Shown here piece after piece: positions 53,244 to 61,595 of a stretch of DNA of 64,000 nt (positions are counted from its first letter, which is position 1; every line of letters starts with the position of its first letter). Location of the stretch: contig JAQWMR010000018.1 of the NCBI GenBank assembly GCA_029246685.1, positions 1-64,000 on the forward strand. The letters run 5' to 3'. The notes beneath the pieces are model-generated. The model had not been told where the DNA came from and did no database searches. It saw only the letters and a list, made by a program, of their open reading frames with translations. Both the position numbers and the translations under genes were made by a program. The DNA comes from Acidimicrobiales bacterium. Lineage in GTDB: Bacteria; Actinomycetota; Acidimicrobiia; Acidimicrobiales; Aldehydirespiratoraceae.

Positions 53244-54831
53244 ACACGCGGTATTCGTTCTCGATCACTTCGGCGATGACCGAGAAGAGTTTCGGTCGGC
53301 CCCCCGAGTTGAGCAGGTAGCGCCGGGGTTTCCCCGGCACGTTGGTGCCGTAGTAGTAGCTCTTCTCGGTGAACGACCCGTGGCGGGCCCAGCGGTCGAC
53401 CATGCCGGTCCATTCGTCCTCGGCCGCGGGGTCGACCTCGATGACGGAGTTGCCGCGTTCGCGGGCATCGATCAGCACCTCGGTGATGAAATCGACCTGA
53501 TCGCCGTTGTAGCGGGGGTTGTTGCCGGCCGCCGCGTGGGGGCCGCCCGGAAAGAACAGATTGGGAAATCCCGTCGTCTGCACACCGAGGAAGGTGCACG
53601 GACCGTCGGCCCAGTGATCTTCGAGCGCGCGCCCCTCACGGCCGCGGATCCCCATGCGGTTCAGTGCGCCAGTGCCGAAGTCGAAGCCCGTGGCCCACAC
53701 GATGATGTCGAACTCTTCGAGGCCCGAGCCAGTTTCGATGCCGGCTTCGGTGATCCGTGTGATCGGCGTCGCCGATAGGTCGACGAGAGACACATGTGCG
53801 TTGTTGAAGGCCTCAAAGTAGCCGTTGACGAAGGGCGGACGTTTCTCGCCATAGCGATGATCCTTCGGGATGAGACGATCGGCGGTCTCCTCGTCGTCCA
53901 CCAACTCACGGATTTTCGTAGCGATGAACTCGCACCACTCCGCGTTGGCCGTCGGCTCGAACAGAATGTCCTTGTAGTGGCTGGTCAGCTTCGTGAAGCC
54001 GGGACTGTTCCACATGACCTCGTAGAACGCCTGGCGATCCTCGGCCGTGTCATCGAAGGCGGACTTGTCGTTCGGCTCGTGCAGAAAGCCGGCAATCGAG
54101 GTGTTCAACGTCTCCCGGATCGACTCGAAGTTCACCCGGAGGTCGGACTGTTCGGCCGCAGTGATCGCCGCGTTGTTGAGCGGCGTGCACCAGTTCGGCG
54201 ACCGCTGGTAGACGGTCAAGGAGGCGACGTCGTCGGCGATCACGGGCACCAACTGCACCCCGCTCGAGCCGGTGCCGATGATGGCCACACGTTTGGCGGC
54301 CATGTCGACCCCGTCGATCGGCCACAGCCCGGTGTGGAGCGACTCGCCGCGGAAGTCTTCTCTACCAACCACGGCGGGGAAGAAGGGAACCGACAGCACC
54401 CCGGTGGCCGCCACCACGAAGCGAGCTGAATACTCGGCTGAGTCGTTGAGGGCGACCGTCCACCGCTCGGCGCGCTCGTCGAACACCGCCGACGTCACCC
54501 GGGCATCAAAGCGCATGTCGCGTCGGAGATCGAACCGGTCGACGACATGGTTGAGGTACCGCTCGATCTCCGGCTGCCCGGCGAAGTGCTCCTGCCACTC
54601 CCACTCGTCGAACAATTCCTTCGAGAAGAGATAGCCATACGTGTAGCTCTCGGAGTCGAATCGGGCTCCGGGGTAGCGGTTCCAGAACCAGGTGCCGCCC
54701 GGCCCGCTCCCGGACTCCACGAGCAGTGCGGTGAACCCTGCTTCGCGGGCGCGATGGAGTTGGTAGATGCCGGTTATCCCTGCACCGACAACGAGAACGT
54801 CGATCTCATTTTTCGACTCGTGCGTTTCCAT
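53221..54831 (-). CDS. Baeyer-Villiger-type flavin monooxygenase
   Basis: The 536-residue protein has the FAD-binding GAGITG near residue 17, the NADPH-binding GTGSSG, and between them the BVMO fingerprint FRGESLHTGLW near residue 162, all in the right order. The opening GPGGTWFWNRYPGARFDSESYTYGYLF is that of type I BVMOs such as cyclohexanone or steroid monooxygenase. It would insert oxygen beside a ring ketone and produce a lactone, for which hydrolases exist at 8550, 44293 and possibly 52185. The ATG at 54831 is 26 bp from the divergent Rieske start. Confidence 0.92.
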   Translation of the reverse strand: METHESKNEIDVLVVGAGITGIYQLHRAREAGFTALLVESGSGPGGTWFWNRYPGARFDSESYTYGYLFSKELFDEWEWQEHFAGQPEIERYLNHVVDRFDLRRDMRFDARVTSAVFDERAERWTVALNDSAEYSARFVVAATGVLSVPFFPAVVGREDFRGESLHTGLWPIDGVDMAAKRVAIIGTGSSGVQLVPVIADDVASLTVYQRSPNWCTPLNNAAITAAEQSDLRVNFESIRETLNTSIAGFLHEPNDKSAFDDTAEDRQAFYEVMWNSPGFTKLTSHYKDILFEPTANAEWCEFIATKIRELVDDEETADRLIPKDHRYGEKRPPFVNGYFEAFNNAHVSLVDLSATPITRITEAGIETGSGLEEFDIIVWATGFDFGTGALNRMGIRGREGRALEDHWADGPCTFLGVQTTGFPNLFFPGGPHAAAGNNPRYNGDQVDFITEVLIDARERGNSVIEVDPAAEDEWTGMVDRWARHGSFTEKSYYYGTNVPGKPRRYLLNSGGRPKLFSVIAEVIENEYRVFRPSPPE

Positions 54832-54857
54832 CCCCTGCGGACACTACTCATCCATTC

Positions 54858-56198
54858 GTGTACCGTCGCACCGTGCGCTACCCCGTGGAGCATCCCGACC
54901 GGATTCCGAAAGAGCGATATTTCGACGCTGACTTCTACCAACTCGAGGCCGAACAGTTGTGGCCTCGAGTGTGGCAGATGGCTTGCCGGCTCGAAGAGAT
55001 TCCGCATCCTCACGACGTTGTCGAATACGAAATCCTCGACCAGTCCGTGATCGTCACTCGCACGGAGGACATGGGCGTGCGAGCGTTCGAGAATGCGTGC
55101 CGCCATCGCGGCGTGAAGCTCGTCGATGGTCGAACAACCTGCGAGAGCGGATTCGTCTGTCCGTTCCACGGCTGGTGCTATGGCGCCGACGGCACCAACG
55201 TGAAGGTGACTCAATCGAAGACCTTCGCCGCGCACAATCTCGAACCGGACGAGATCGACCTACGGCCCGTGCGCTGTGAAATCTGGGGCGGATGCGCGTG
55301 GATCAATCTCGACCCCGAGGCTCCCCCGCTGCGCCAGTCACTCGAGCCGATTGCGTCGATCCTCGACGCCTGGCAGGTCGAGTCGATGCGAGCCGAGTGG
55401 TGGCGGGCGATCCGGCTTCCGGTCAATTGGAAGCTCGCTCAGGAGGCGTTCGTCGAGCAGTACCACGTGGTGGAGACCCACCCCCAGCTCGTGATTTCCG
55501 GGCGCTTCCCGCCTCGCAGCGGCGAGTTCGACCCGCAGACATTTGTCGAGGCCGAGCTTCGCTACCTCCGCACGATGAACGAAGGCATGGCCGGAATGGT
55601 GCATGCCAGCGACGTCGGCGTGGCCGAGCAACTGCGCGACATCGAACTGGCGGGCGACGCGGCTACCGCCATGGCCACGTGGCACACCACGCTCAACGAT
55701 GCGGTCGTCAAACACCACCGCGATGCTGGCAGCGCCATGCCCGATCTCAACGATCTCGAGGCGCGCGGTGTCAACGAGCCGATGGGCTATTGCTTTCCTC
55801 ACTACTTCGTTCTGCCCATGTACAGCAGCGCGTCGTCCTATCGCTTCCGGCCGCTCGGACCCGAGGAGACGCTGATGGAGATCTGGTCGATGGCGCGGTT
55901 CCCGGAGGGGGAAGAGCCCGAGCCGCCCTCACCGCCGATCCCGATCGACTGTGATGATCCCGGTCTCCCGCCGATTCCCACCCAGGACTTCTCGAACCTG
56001 CCTCGCCAACAGCGAGGCCTCCACACACGGGGATTCGAATACATGCGTTTGTCGGAGACGGCCGAGGGTCACATCTCGAACTACCAGCGGGTGATCGATC
56101 GTTACCTGAGCGGACAGACTCACGACGAAATCTTGCCCACCCTCGCCGAGGTCAACGTCAATCCGCTCGAGCGCCCCATCGTCGGACTCGACTCGTGA
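54858..56198 (+). CDS. Rieske non-heme iron oxygenase, alpha subunit (second copy type)
   Basis: GTG 54858 gives 446 residues. The Rieske ligands are Cys81/His83 (CRHRG) and Cys101/His104 (CPFHGW). The mononuclear iron site reads EAFVEQYHVVETHP, a known variation with YH...H. It is only distantly related to the 28986 protein, so the two should attack different positions. A reductase is not adjacent; the KshB-like one at 22664 may serve both. The SnoaL-like gene follows with a GTGA overlap, where small beta subunits of dioxygenases are usually encoded, since these also have an NTF2-like fold. Confidence 0.91.
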   Translation: MYRRTVRYPVEHPDRIPKERYFDADFYQLEAEQLWPRVWQMACRLEEIPHPHDVVEYEILDQSVIVTRTEDMGVRAFENACRHRGVKLVDGRTTCESGFVCPFHGWCYGADGTNVKVTQSKTFAAHNLEPDEIDLRPVRCEIWGGCAWINLDPEAPPLRQSLEPIASILDAWQVESMRAEWWRAIRLPVNWKLAQEAFVEQYHVVETHPQLVISGRFPPRSGEFDPQTFVEAELRYLRTMNEGMAGMVHASDVGVAEQLRDIELAGDAATAMATWHTTLNDAVVKHHRDAGSAMPDLNDLEARGVNEPMGYCFPHYFVLPMYSSASSYRFRPLGPEETLMEIWSMARFPEGEEPEPPSPPIPIDCDDPGLPPIPTQDFSNLPRQQRGLHTRGFEYMRLSETAEGHISNYQRVIDRYLSGQTHDEILPTLAEVNVNPLERPIVGLDS

Positions 56199-56584
56199 AC
56201 CACGCCGACGTCGCCGAGGGCGTGCAAGCAGCCATGCACGCCTATGTCCAGGCCCTCGACGACGGACGCACCGACGATGTGGTCGACACCTATGTCGCCG
56301 ATGGCGTTTTCGACTCGGGTGCCCTCGGGGTGTTCGAAGGCCATGCCGCGCTCCGAGAGGCCTACGTGGGCTGGAAACCCGTCGTTCCCCAGCGCCATGT
56401 CATGGCCAACACCGTGGTCACCGACTGGACCGACGACACCGCACGGGCCACCAGTGATGTGATCTTCATGGTGAAGGGAGACACCGCCTGGTCCGTGCAG
56501 CTCGTGGGCCGCTACGAGGACAGCCTCCGGTACGTCGACGGTCGCTGGCGGTTCGAGCGTCGCGTACTGCGCTTCGAAAGCTGA
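56195..56584 (+). CDS. SnoaL/NTF2-like protein, possible small partner of the Rieske oxygenase
   Basis: GTG 56195 overlaps the oxygenase stop (GTGA) and gives 129 residues. The cone-shaped NTF2 fold is visible in AMHAYVQALDDGRTDDVVDTYVADGVFDSGALGVFEGHAALREAY and in GDTAWSVQLVGRYEDSLRYVDGRWRFERRVLRF. Beta subunits of aromatic-ring dioxygenases share this fold but are usually longer (160-180 residues), so a structural beta subunit is only one option; a small isomerase or hydratase is another. It ends 6 bp before the convergent LLM gene. Confidence 0.83.
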   Translation: MNHADVAEGVQAAMHAYVQALDDGRTDDVVDTYVADGVFDSGALGVFEGHAALREAYVGWKPVVPQRHVMANTVVTDWTDDTARATSDVIFMVKGDTAWSVQLVGRYEDSLRYVDGRWRFERRVLRFES

Positions 56585-56590
56585 CGTCGA

Positions 56591-57433
56591 TCAGCCGGAG
56601 AGTCCGGGCATCACGTCGCGGGCGAACTGCTCTACCTGCTCATCGCCGGACTCGGGCCACCCGCAGACGAGATAGCCGCAGCCGGCGGATTGCCACTTTG
56701 TCGCGTGTTTCGCGGCAGTCTCGTTGTCGTCGATCGACAACGAGCCGGCCCGGAGAATGTCGGACGGGTCGCGCCCGGCCTCCAGCGCGAGTTCGTCCAC
56801 GCGATTCGAGGCCTCGCGGAGTGAGTTCGGCGTGCCGAAGCCATGCCACACGTCCGCGTATTTCGCGACCAACGGCAGGGTCCGACGCGGACCCGTTCCG
56901 CCGATCCAGATCGGAGGTCGCGGGTGCTGCACCGGCTTGGGGTTCATCCGGGCGCGGTCCAACGACACGACGTGGCCGTCGTAGCTGACCTCCTCGCCGG
57001 TGAACAACCGCGAGACGATCTCGAGCGTGTCCTCGAGGAGATCGAACCGATCGCCCGTGGAGGGGAATGGGATCCCGAGCTCCTCGTGCTCTCCCCCGTG
57101 CCAGGCAGCACCCATCGAAAGATCGAGACGGCCGTGCGAGGCGTGGTCAATTGTGAGCGCCTGCGCCGCAAAGACCGATGGGTGGCGGTAGGTCACTCCG
57201 GTCACCAACAGACCCAACCGGATCGACGTGGTGAGACCGGCCAGCGCGGCGAGCGTGGTCATCCCCTCGAACGTTTCACCCGGGCCCTCGCCATACATCG
57301 GCTGGAAGTGGTCAAAGCCCCACACGCCGTCGAAGCCGAGCTCCTCGGCGAGCTGCACGCGGCGCACGAGCTCGTCCCACGAGACACGCTGCTGGGCGAC
57401 GTCGAGTCCGAAGCGAATTGGTTGTGAAGTCAC
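56591..57433 (-). CDS. LLM-class F420-dependent oxidoreductase
   Basis: The 280-residue luciferase-like TIM barrel starts RFGLDVAQQRVSWDELVRRVQLAEELGFDGVWGFDHFQPM. Typical are LGLLVTGVTYRHPSVFAAQA, MGAAWHGGEHEELGIPFP and the late IWIGGTGPRRTLPLVAKYADVWHGFG. This is the F420-dependent subgroup similar to the N5,N10-methylene-H4MPT reductase-like LLM proteins. The gene is alone on its strand, with 121 bp to the next minus-strand gene upstream. Its connection to the pathway is by position only. Confidence 0.87.
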   Translation of the reverse strand: MTSQPIRFGLDVAQQRVSWDELVRRVQLAEELGFDGVWGFDHFQPMYGEGPGETFEGMTTLAALAGLTTSIRLGLLVTGVTYRHPSVFAAQALTIDHASHGRLDLSMGAAWHGGEHEELGIPFPSTGDRFDLLEDTLEIVSRLFTGEEVSYDGHVVSLDRARMNPKPVQHPRPPIWIGGTGPRRTLPLVAKYADVWHGFGTPNSLREASNRVDELALEAGRDPSDILRAGSLSIDDNETAAKHATKWQSAGCGYLVCGWPESGDEQVEQFARDVMPGLSG

Positions 57434-57554
57434 TCGGCAACGGTAGCCACGGCGTGGACCACCTGCGAAGCGGAGGCGATCCCGAAGACAACGTCGTGAG
57501 GTTCACACGATCCATCGACACCGATGCCCGCGAGACGTCGATGAACCCACGGAG

Positions 57555-58940
57555 CTAATTCCCGGCCAACACAAGGGTCTGCCGCGCCGGGTCCCACTCG
57601 AAGAGGTAGGCAACCGGATCACCATCGCCGGCGCCGCTGGATGCCGGGCCATAGGTGCGTGGCGCGGGATCGCCGGGAATCGCCACCACTAGGCCGTCGA
57701 GCGCGGCCTCGAGTGTTGCGTAGTTGAGGTTCTCGCCGGCGGCCTGCAGCGCGGCGACGGTCAGGGCCATGTCGGGGCACGCCTGAAGCGCCGCCTGGAA
57801 GGGTTGATTCGATTGGTCATCGGCATCGAAGTCGGCGGGAGACGGCGTGTCGAGTCCACGCTCGGTCAGTGTCGCGATACACGACTGCATCTCGGCCTCG
57901 TCGAAACGGGCTTGGTCGGGGCCGTAGCCACCACCCGAGAGTGCCCCGTCGAGAATCGATGTGTCGGTCGTGGTCCCGGTCGTGGCGAAGGCGTTGACGG
58001 CCGAGCTCGACAGGAACAACAGTTGCGGACGGTACGACGGGTCGTCCGAGAGGTACTGGGGCCACGTGGCCGACGACGCACCGACGAGCACCACCGTGTC
58101 GGCACCCTCCGCCGAGAACCGCTCCGCGATCAACTGGACCCGCGCATCGATCGCCGCAGTGTCGTCGGTGGGTGCGTCCATGACGCCGATCGCGACCACG
58201 TCGACGCCCAATGCCTCGAGCGTCGGGAGGACATGGTTGTCGAGATCCGACTGGTCAGAGTCCGCCGCGTAGACCGCGACCGAACCGTCGAGCTTGCCCT
58301 GCGCATGCAGCGTCTCGACGACCGCCTTCGGTTGATCGGTGTCGGGCAACCACGCCGCCCAAGGCGCCTTTGCCTGGGCGACTCGCTCCGGCGAGATGCT
58401 CCCGCCGACGACGGCGGTCTCGTGCAGGTCGACGGGACAGAGCACCGTGTCCAGGAGGAAGAACCCAGTGATCAAGAAGACGTCCTCGTCCTCGGTCAGC
58501 TGGAGACAGACCGAGTCGGCCGACTCATTGTTGGTGGGATTGATCGCCGCGTAGATCGGATCGAGGAGACGACCGTGGATGCCACCGCCGTCGTTGATGT
58601 CGTCGATCAGCGCTTGATACACCGAGCGGTGATCGCCGAGGTCGAACTCGAGGCCGACGGCAAGGAGTGCCTCGGTGTCGACATAGTTGATCCCGATCTT
58701 GATGGAGTCGTCGGTGATCCCAGGGGCGGGACCCGATAGCTCCGGTGCCGGCGTGTCGTCGGGATCGTCCGGCAGCGAGTCCGACGACTCGTCGGCGTCA
58801 GTGGGTTGGACTTCGGTTGTCGTGGTCGTGGTCGTCGACAATTCCCCAACGGCGGCAGTGTCGTCGCCAGACGAGCAACCGACGGCGAAGGCGACCACCA
58901 GGCCGAGCGGCAACCAGTGGAGGGCGGTTGGTGTTCTCAC
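57555..58940 (-). CDS. ABC solute-binding lipoprotein (Peripla_BP_6-type)
   Basis: GTG 58940 gives 461 residues with a signal peptide ending VAFAVGC (lipidated Cys22) and a Thr/Asp/Pro-rich linker. The body SIKIGINYVDTEALLAVGLEF and the shared strands DEDVFLITGFFLL and GADTVVLVG show a two-lobe binding protein related to the one at 16789. No permease or ATPase is near. A TATCGT -10 box on the complement (58984-58979) and the operator at 58959-58973 next to the transcript start place the gene in the same regulatory set as the catabolic genes. Confidence 0.85.
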   Translation of the reverse strand: MRTPTALHWLPLGLVVAFAVGCSSGDDTAAVGELSTTTTTTTEVQPTDADESSDSLPDDPDDTPAPELSGPAPGITDDSIKIGINYVDTEALLAVGLEFDLGDHRSVYQALIDDINDGGGIHGRLLDPIYAAINPTNNESADSVCLQLTEDEDVFLITGFFLLDTVLCPVDLHETAVVGGSISPERVAQAKAPWAAWLPDTDQPKAVVETLHAQGKLDGSVAVYAADSDQSDLDNHVLPTLEALGVDVVAIGVMDAPTDDTAAIDARVQLIAERFSAEGADTVVLVGASSATWPQYLSDDPSYRPQLLFLSSSAVNAFATTGTTTDTSILDGALSGGGYGPDQARFDEAEMQSCIATLTERGLDTPSPADFDADDQSNQPFQAALQACPDMALTVAALQAAGENLNYATLEAALDGLVVAIPGDPAPRTYGPASSGAGDGDPVAYLFEWDPARQTLVLAGN

Positions 58941-58958
58941 AGCGGACCTCAGCGAACC

Positions 58959-58973
58959 GAGAAGAGGATTCTC
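58959..58973. promoter_or_regulatory. Candidate operator GAGAAGAGGATTCTC (11/15; both arms intact)
   Basis: GAGAA and TTCTC arms are perfect with a divergent centre. The site sits 19-33 bp upstream of GTG 58940, overlapping the predicted transcript start. Confidence 0.55.
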
Positions 58974-59034
58974 CGCTGACGATAACCGAGATACCGCCTA
59001 CGGTCGACCCAGCGCGCCCCCTCGCGACCGGCCG

Positions 59035-61053
59035 TCAGCTGACGATCACTCGCACGCCATCCAGGTTCCTGGCCTTGCCGAATGGCGTGGCGACCGCTTC
59101 TTCGCGCTGCGATGCGACACGAAGGGTGACGAAGTACGTACCCGGGGCGTCGAATCGGCGCGCCCGCCTCATCGTGACCGAGTCAGACGAACCGTCGACC
59201 TCTTCGACGTCGGCGAACGCACCGCTGCCGTCATAGTCCCACTCAGCCTGGACAAGCACGCCGGCACCCCTCGGCACCGAGGCAACGCCGACGAAGTCGA
59301 CCTCCTCACCCACCGCGATCTCGGCCCGCACTCCGCCGTTGGCCGTGAGGTCGACGACCGGCTGCACGCCTCCTCGCTCACCCGCGCCCGGAGGAAGGTG
59401 AATCTGGCCGTTGTCCACGCGGTAGGCGGTCTCCGCCGGCGGCGCTACGCCCTTCTCTGCCCATGCGGCAACGTCGCGGAGCGCCTGTTGCAGGATCCCC
59501 GCATAGCTGACGATGCGCGTGTCGGTCGGTCCATGACCTTCTGGCGAGTCGCGGCCCTCGGTCGGTGACAGGTATCGACTCGGGTTGACATGCATCGCAT
59601 GATCGACGAACCACAATCGGTACCGATCGGCGATCCCGGCTCCGAGCTCACGCTGAACTCGTTTGCGATACCAGTCGGCTTGCCAGGGAAATGCCGCTTC
59701 GTCCATCAGACAGTTGACCGTGATCACCTTGCACGAGAAGCGCCCGCTCTGCCACGAGTTTCCCACGCCCACTTGGTCGAAGCCCTCGAGAAGGGGGCGC
59801 TGCGGGAAGCGCGGCACCCCGTCGGCGCCATGGAACTGGTCCCACACGGGATACTCGGGGCCCGGACTCTGGTGGCGATGGTAGGTCTGGGAGGCCAGAT
59901 AGTCGGCGTTGTCGATCTCGACGTCGTCGCCCTCCCGCATCGCTTCGAGCGCCTCGATGTTGAGGCCGCCGAAGCCGAGCATGAGAAGACCGTCGATCGC
60001 ACCGGTGATCATCAGGCGCTCACCAGTTGCACCGCCGGTGCGGGGTGAGAGGAATGCCCCCTGTAGTCGAGCGGTCGGGAGGTCCGAGAGCCGAAACGCA
60101 GCTGGCGCTGAATCGCGGGTTCCGGCCGTGATCGAAACAGGGAGTCCCATCGCGCGCACCTCACCGGTCGAGACGATCTCCGTAATGGTCGCTGTGTGCT
60201 GAATTCGGGCCCCTCGCAACGACTCCGGCGGATCGGCCCCGAGGTAACCGGGGACCGTCCAGAAGTCGTCGAAGTACGTGGGATCGCCCATCGCGAGGGT
60301 GCCGAAAATCGCAGCGAAGACCCCCGTGTAACTGAGCGCTACTCGTTCGTGGGCGAACCACGCGCGCGGCGGGAATCCCATGCCGGTCACCTCTTCGAGC
60401 GCCGCACGTTCCTCATCGTTCAAGCCGAGGTAGATGTCGCCACTCCCACCCGGAGCGACCGCGTCGGCGATCTGGTCAAACTTGCCGTCGAGCACACGCA
60501 ACGCATGAGACAGCACGGTGAAGACATTGGGCATCGACATGTGGCTGCCATGGATGAAAGGCACTGCGCCGTCCCACACGCCATCGGTGTTCTCCATACA
60601 GGCCATGGTCTTGTAGGCGCCGCCGCTGCCCCCAAAGACGTAGCCGTGAGGCCGGTGCTCGCCATACATCTCGGCCGCGAGAATCCGCGAATACTGTGCG
60701 GTGGCCGCACTGGCGCGAAACCCGGTGATGTCCGGCGGGCCCATCATGAGCGAGGAGCCTTGATTCGACTCCACTAGATAGCCCCCACTGGCGAACGCGA
60801 ACTCGATCGACCGCGTGCCCAGCCCCGCCAGCTCGCCCGTGGGCGCAACATTCTCATCACCGGCGATGTGCATCAGCGGTTGGAAGAAACGGGCGTCATA
60901 GAGGTCGGCGGTTGGGAAGTACATCGAGAAACGCAAGTCGGTGTCGGCGAACCCGCCGTGCACATAGCGATGCGCGATCGGCCCATCGCGCTGCTCGTCG
61001 ATATCGACGAACGGCTCGACGTAGAGCTGGTCTTCGTAGAGCCTGTTGGTCAT
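59035..61053 (-). CDS. Large alpha/beta-hydrolase-like protein with C-terminal PKD-like domain
   Basis: ATG 61053 overlaps the MarR stop (ATGA) and gives 672 residues. A tannase/alpha-beta-hydrolase-like core has the nucleophile elbow GGSGGA in HGYVFGGSGGAYKTMACMENTDG, with a candidate catalytic His in FVDHAMHVNPS near residue 510. Residues from about 590 form a PKD-like beta domain (VDFVGVASVPRGAG...WDYDGSGAF). No signal peptide is visible from this start, though PKD domains are mostly extracytoplasmic. I cannot name the substrate; ester or lactone hydrolysis is likely. It is the last gene of the operon CaiB-MarR-hydrolase. Confidence 0.75.
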   Translation of the reverse strand: MTNRLYEDQLYVEPFVDIDEQRDGPIAHRYVHGGFADTDLRFSMYFPTADLYDARFFQPLMHIAGDENVAPTGELAGLGTRSIEFAFASGGYLVESNQGSSLMMGPPDITGFRASAATAQYSRILAAEMYGEHRPHGYVFGGSGGAYKTMACMENTDGVWDGAVPFIHGSHMSMPNVFTVLSHALRVLDGKFDQIADAVAPGGSGDIYLGLNDEERAALEEVTGMGFPPRAWFAHERVALSYTGVFAAIFGTLAMGDPTYFDDFWTVPGYLGADPPESLRGARIQHTATITEIVSTGEVRAMGLPVSITAGTRDSAPAAFRLSDLPTARLQGAFLSPRTGGATGERLMITGAIDGLLMLGFGGLNIEALEAMREGDDVEIDNADYLASQTYHRHQSPGPEYPVWDQFHGADGVPRFPQRPLLEGFDQVGVGNSWQSGRFSCKVITVNCLMDEAAFPWQADWYRKRVQRELGAGIADRYRLWFVDHAMHVNPSRYLSPTEGRDSPEGHGPTDTRIVSYAGILQQALRDVAAWAEKGVAPPAETAYRVDNGQIHLPPGAGERGGVQPVVDLTANGGVRAEIAVGEEVDFVGVASVPRGAGVLVQAEWDYDGSGAFADVEEVDGSSDSVTMRRARRFDAPGTYFVTLRVASQREEAVATPFGKARNLDGVRVIVS

Positions 61054-61595
61054 GTGGGTACCTCGTCGGCATCGGCTGAGCTCGCAAGATCGCCCGCCGC
61101 GGCCCGGATCTTCCCGAGGAGCCCCAGCAGGACCTCGACCTCGTCGGCGGTGAGTACGCCACCGTCGAGTGTGAGGGACCCGAAAAGCCCATCGTTCAGA
61201 CGATCGACGGCGTCGTCGAAGACGCGGGAGCCGTCGCGTGAGATCTCGACGAGTGTTGCTCGAGCGTCGGTCGGGTGCGGCACCCGCTGGCACAGAGCTG
61301 CTGCCTCGAGCCGGTTGATCGCGCTGGTGACCGTCGGGGGGGTGATCCACAGTCGACGGCTCACCGCGCCGAGCGTCAGCGGGCCACTCCAACGCAACAT
61401 GCCGAGGACCTGATAACGAGCGAAGGTGAGTCCGAGCGGCCGCAGGATCGTGGCGGCCCGATCGCCGAAGATCTGATCGACTCGCATCACCGACGCGACC
61501 GCAGCCATGCCGGGCGCGCTCTCCGCCCAGCCCCGTTCGATCCAACGCTCTCGCGATGCCTGGACCGGGTCGTAGTCGAGCGGTTCCGTGCTCAT
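61050..61595 (-). CDS. MarR-family transcriptional regulator
   Basis: The 181-residue protein has the winged HTH of the MarR family around residues 50-120: LRPLGLTFARYQVLGMLRWSG, TLGAVSRRLWITPPTVTSAINRLEAAALCQRVPHPTDARATLVEISRDG, where the DAR motif forms the wing. It is coded between the CoA-transferase gene and the hydrolase gene with ATGA overlaps on both sides, so it is a mid-operon regulator that probably controls its own operon in response to a CoA ester or phenolic acid. The promoter would be outside the window. Confidence 0.9.
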   Translation of the reverse strand: MSTEPLDYDPVQASRERWIERGWAESAPGMAAVASVMRVDQIFGDRAATILRPLGLTFARYQVLGMLRWSGPLTLGAVSRRLWITPPTVTSAINRLEAAALCQRVPHPTDARATLVEISRDGSRVFDDAVDRLNDGLFGSLTLDGGVLTADEVEVLLGLLGKIRAAAGDLASSADADEVPT

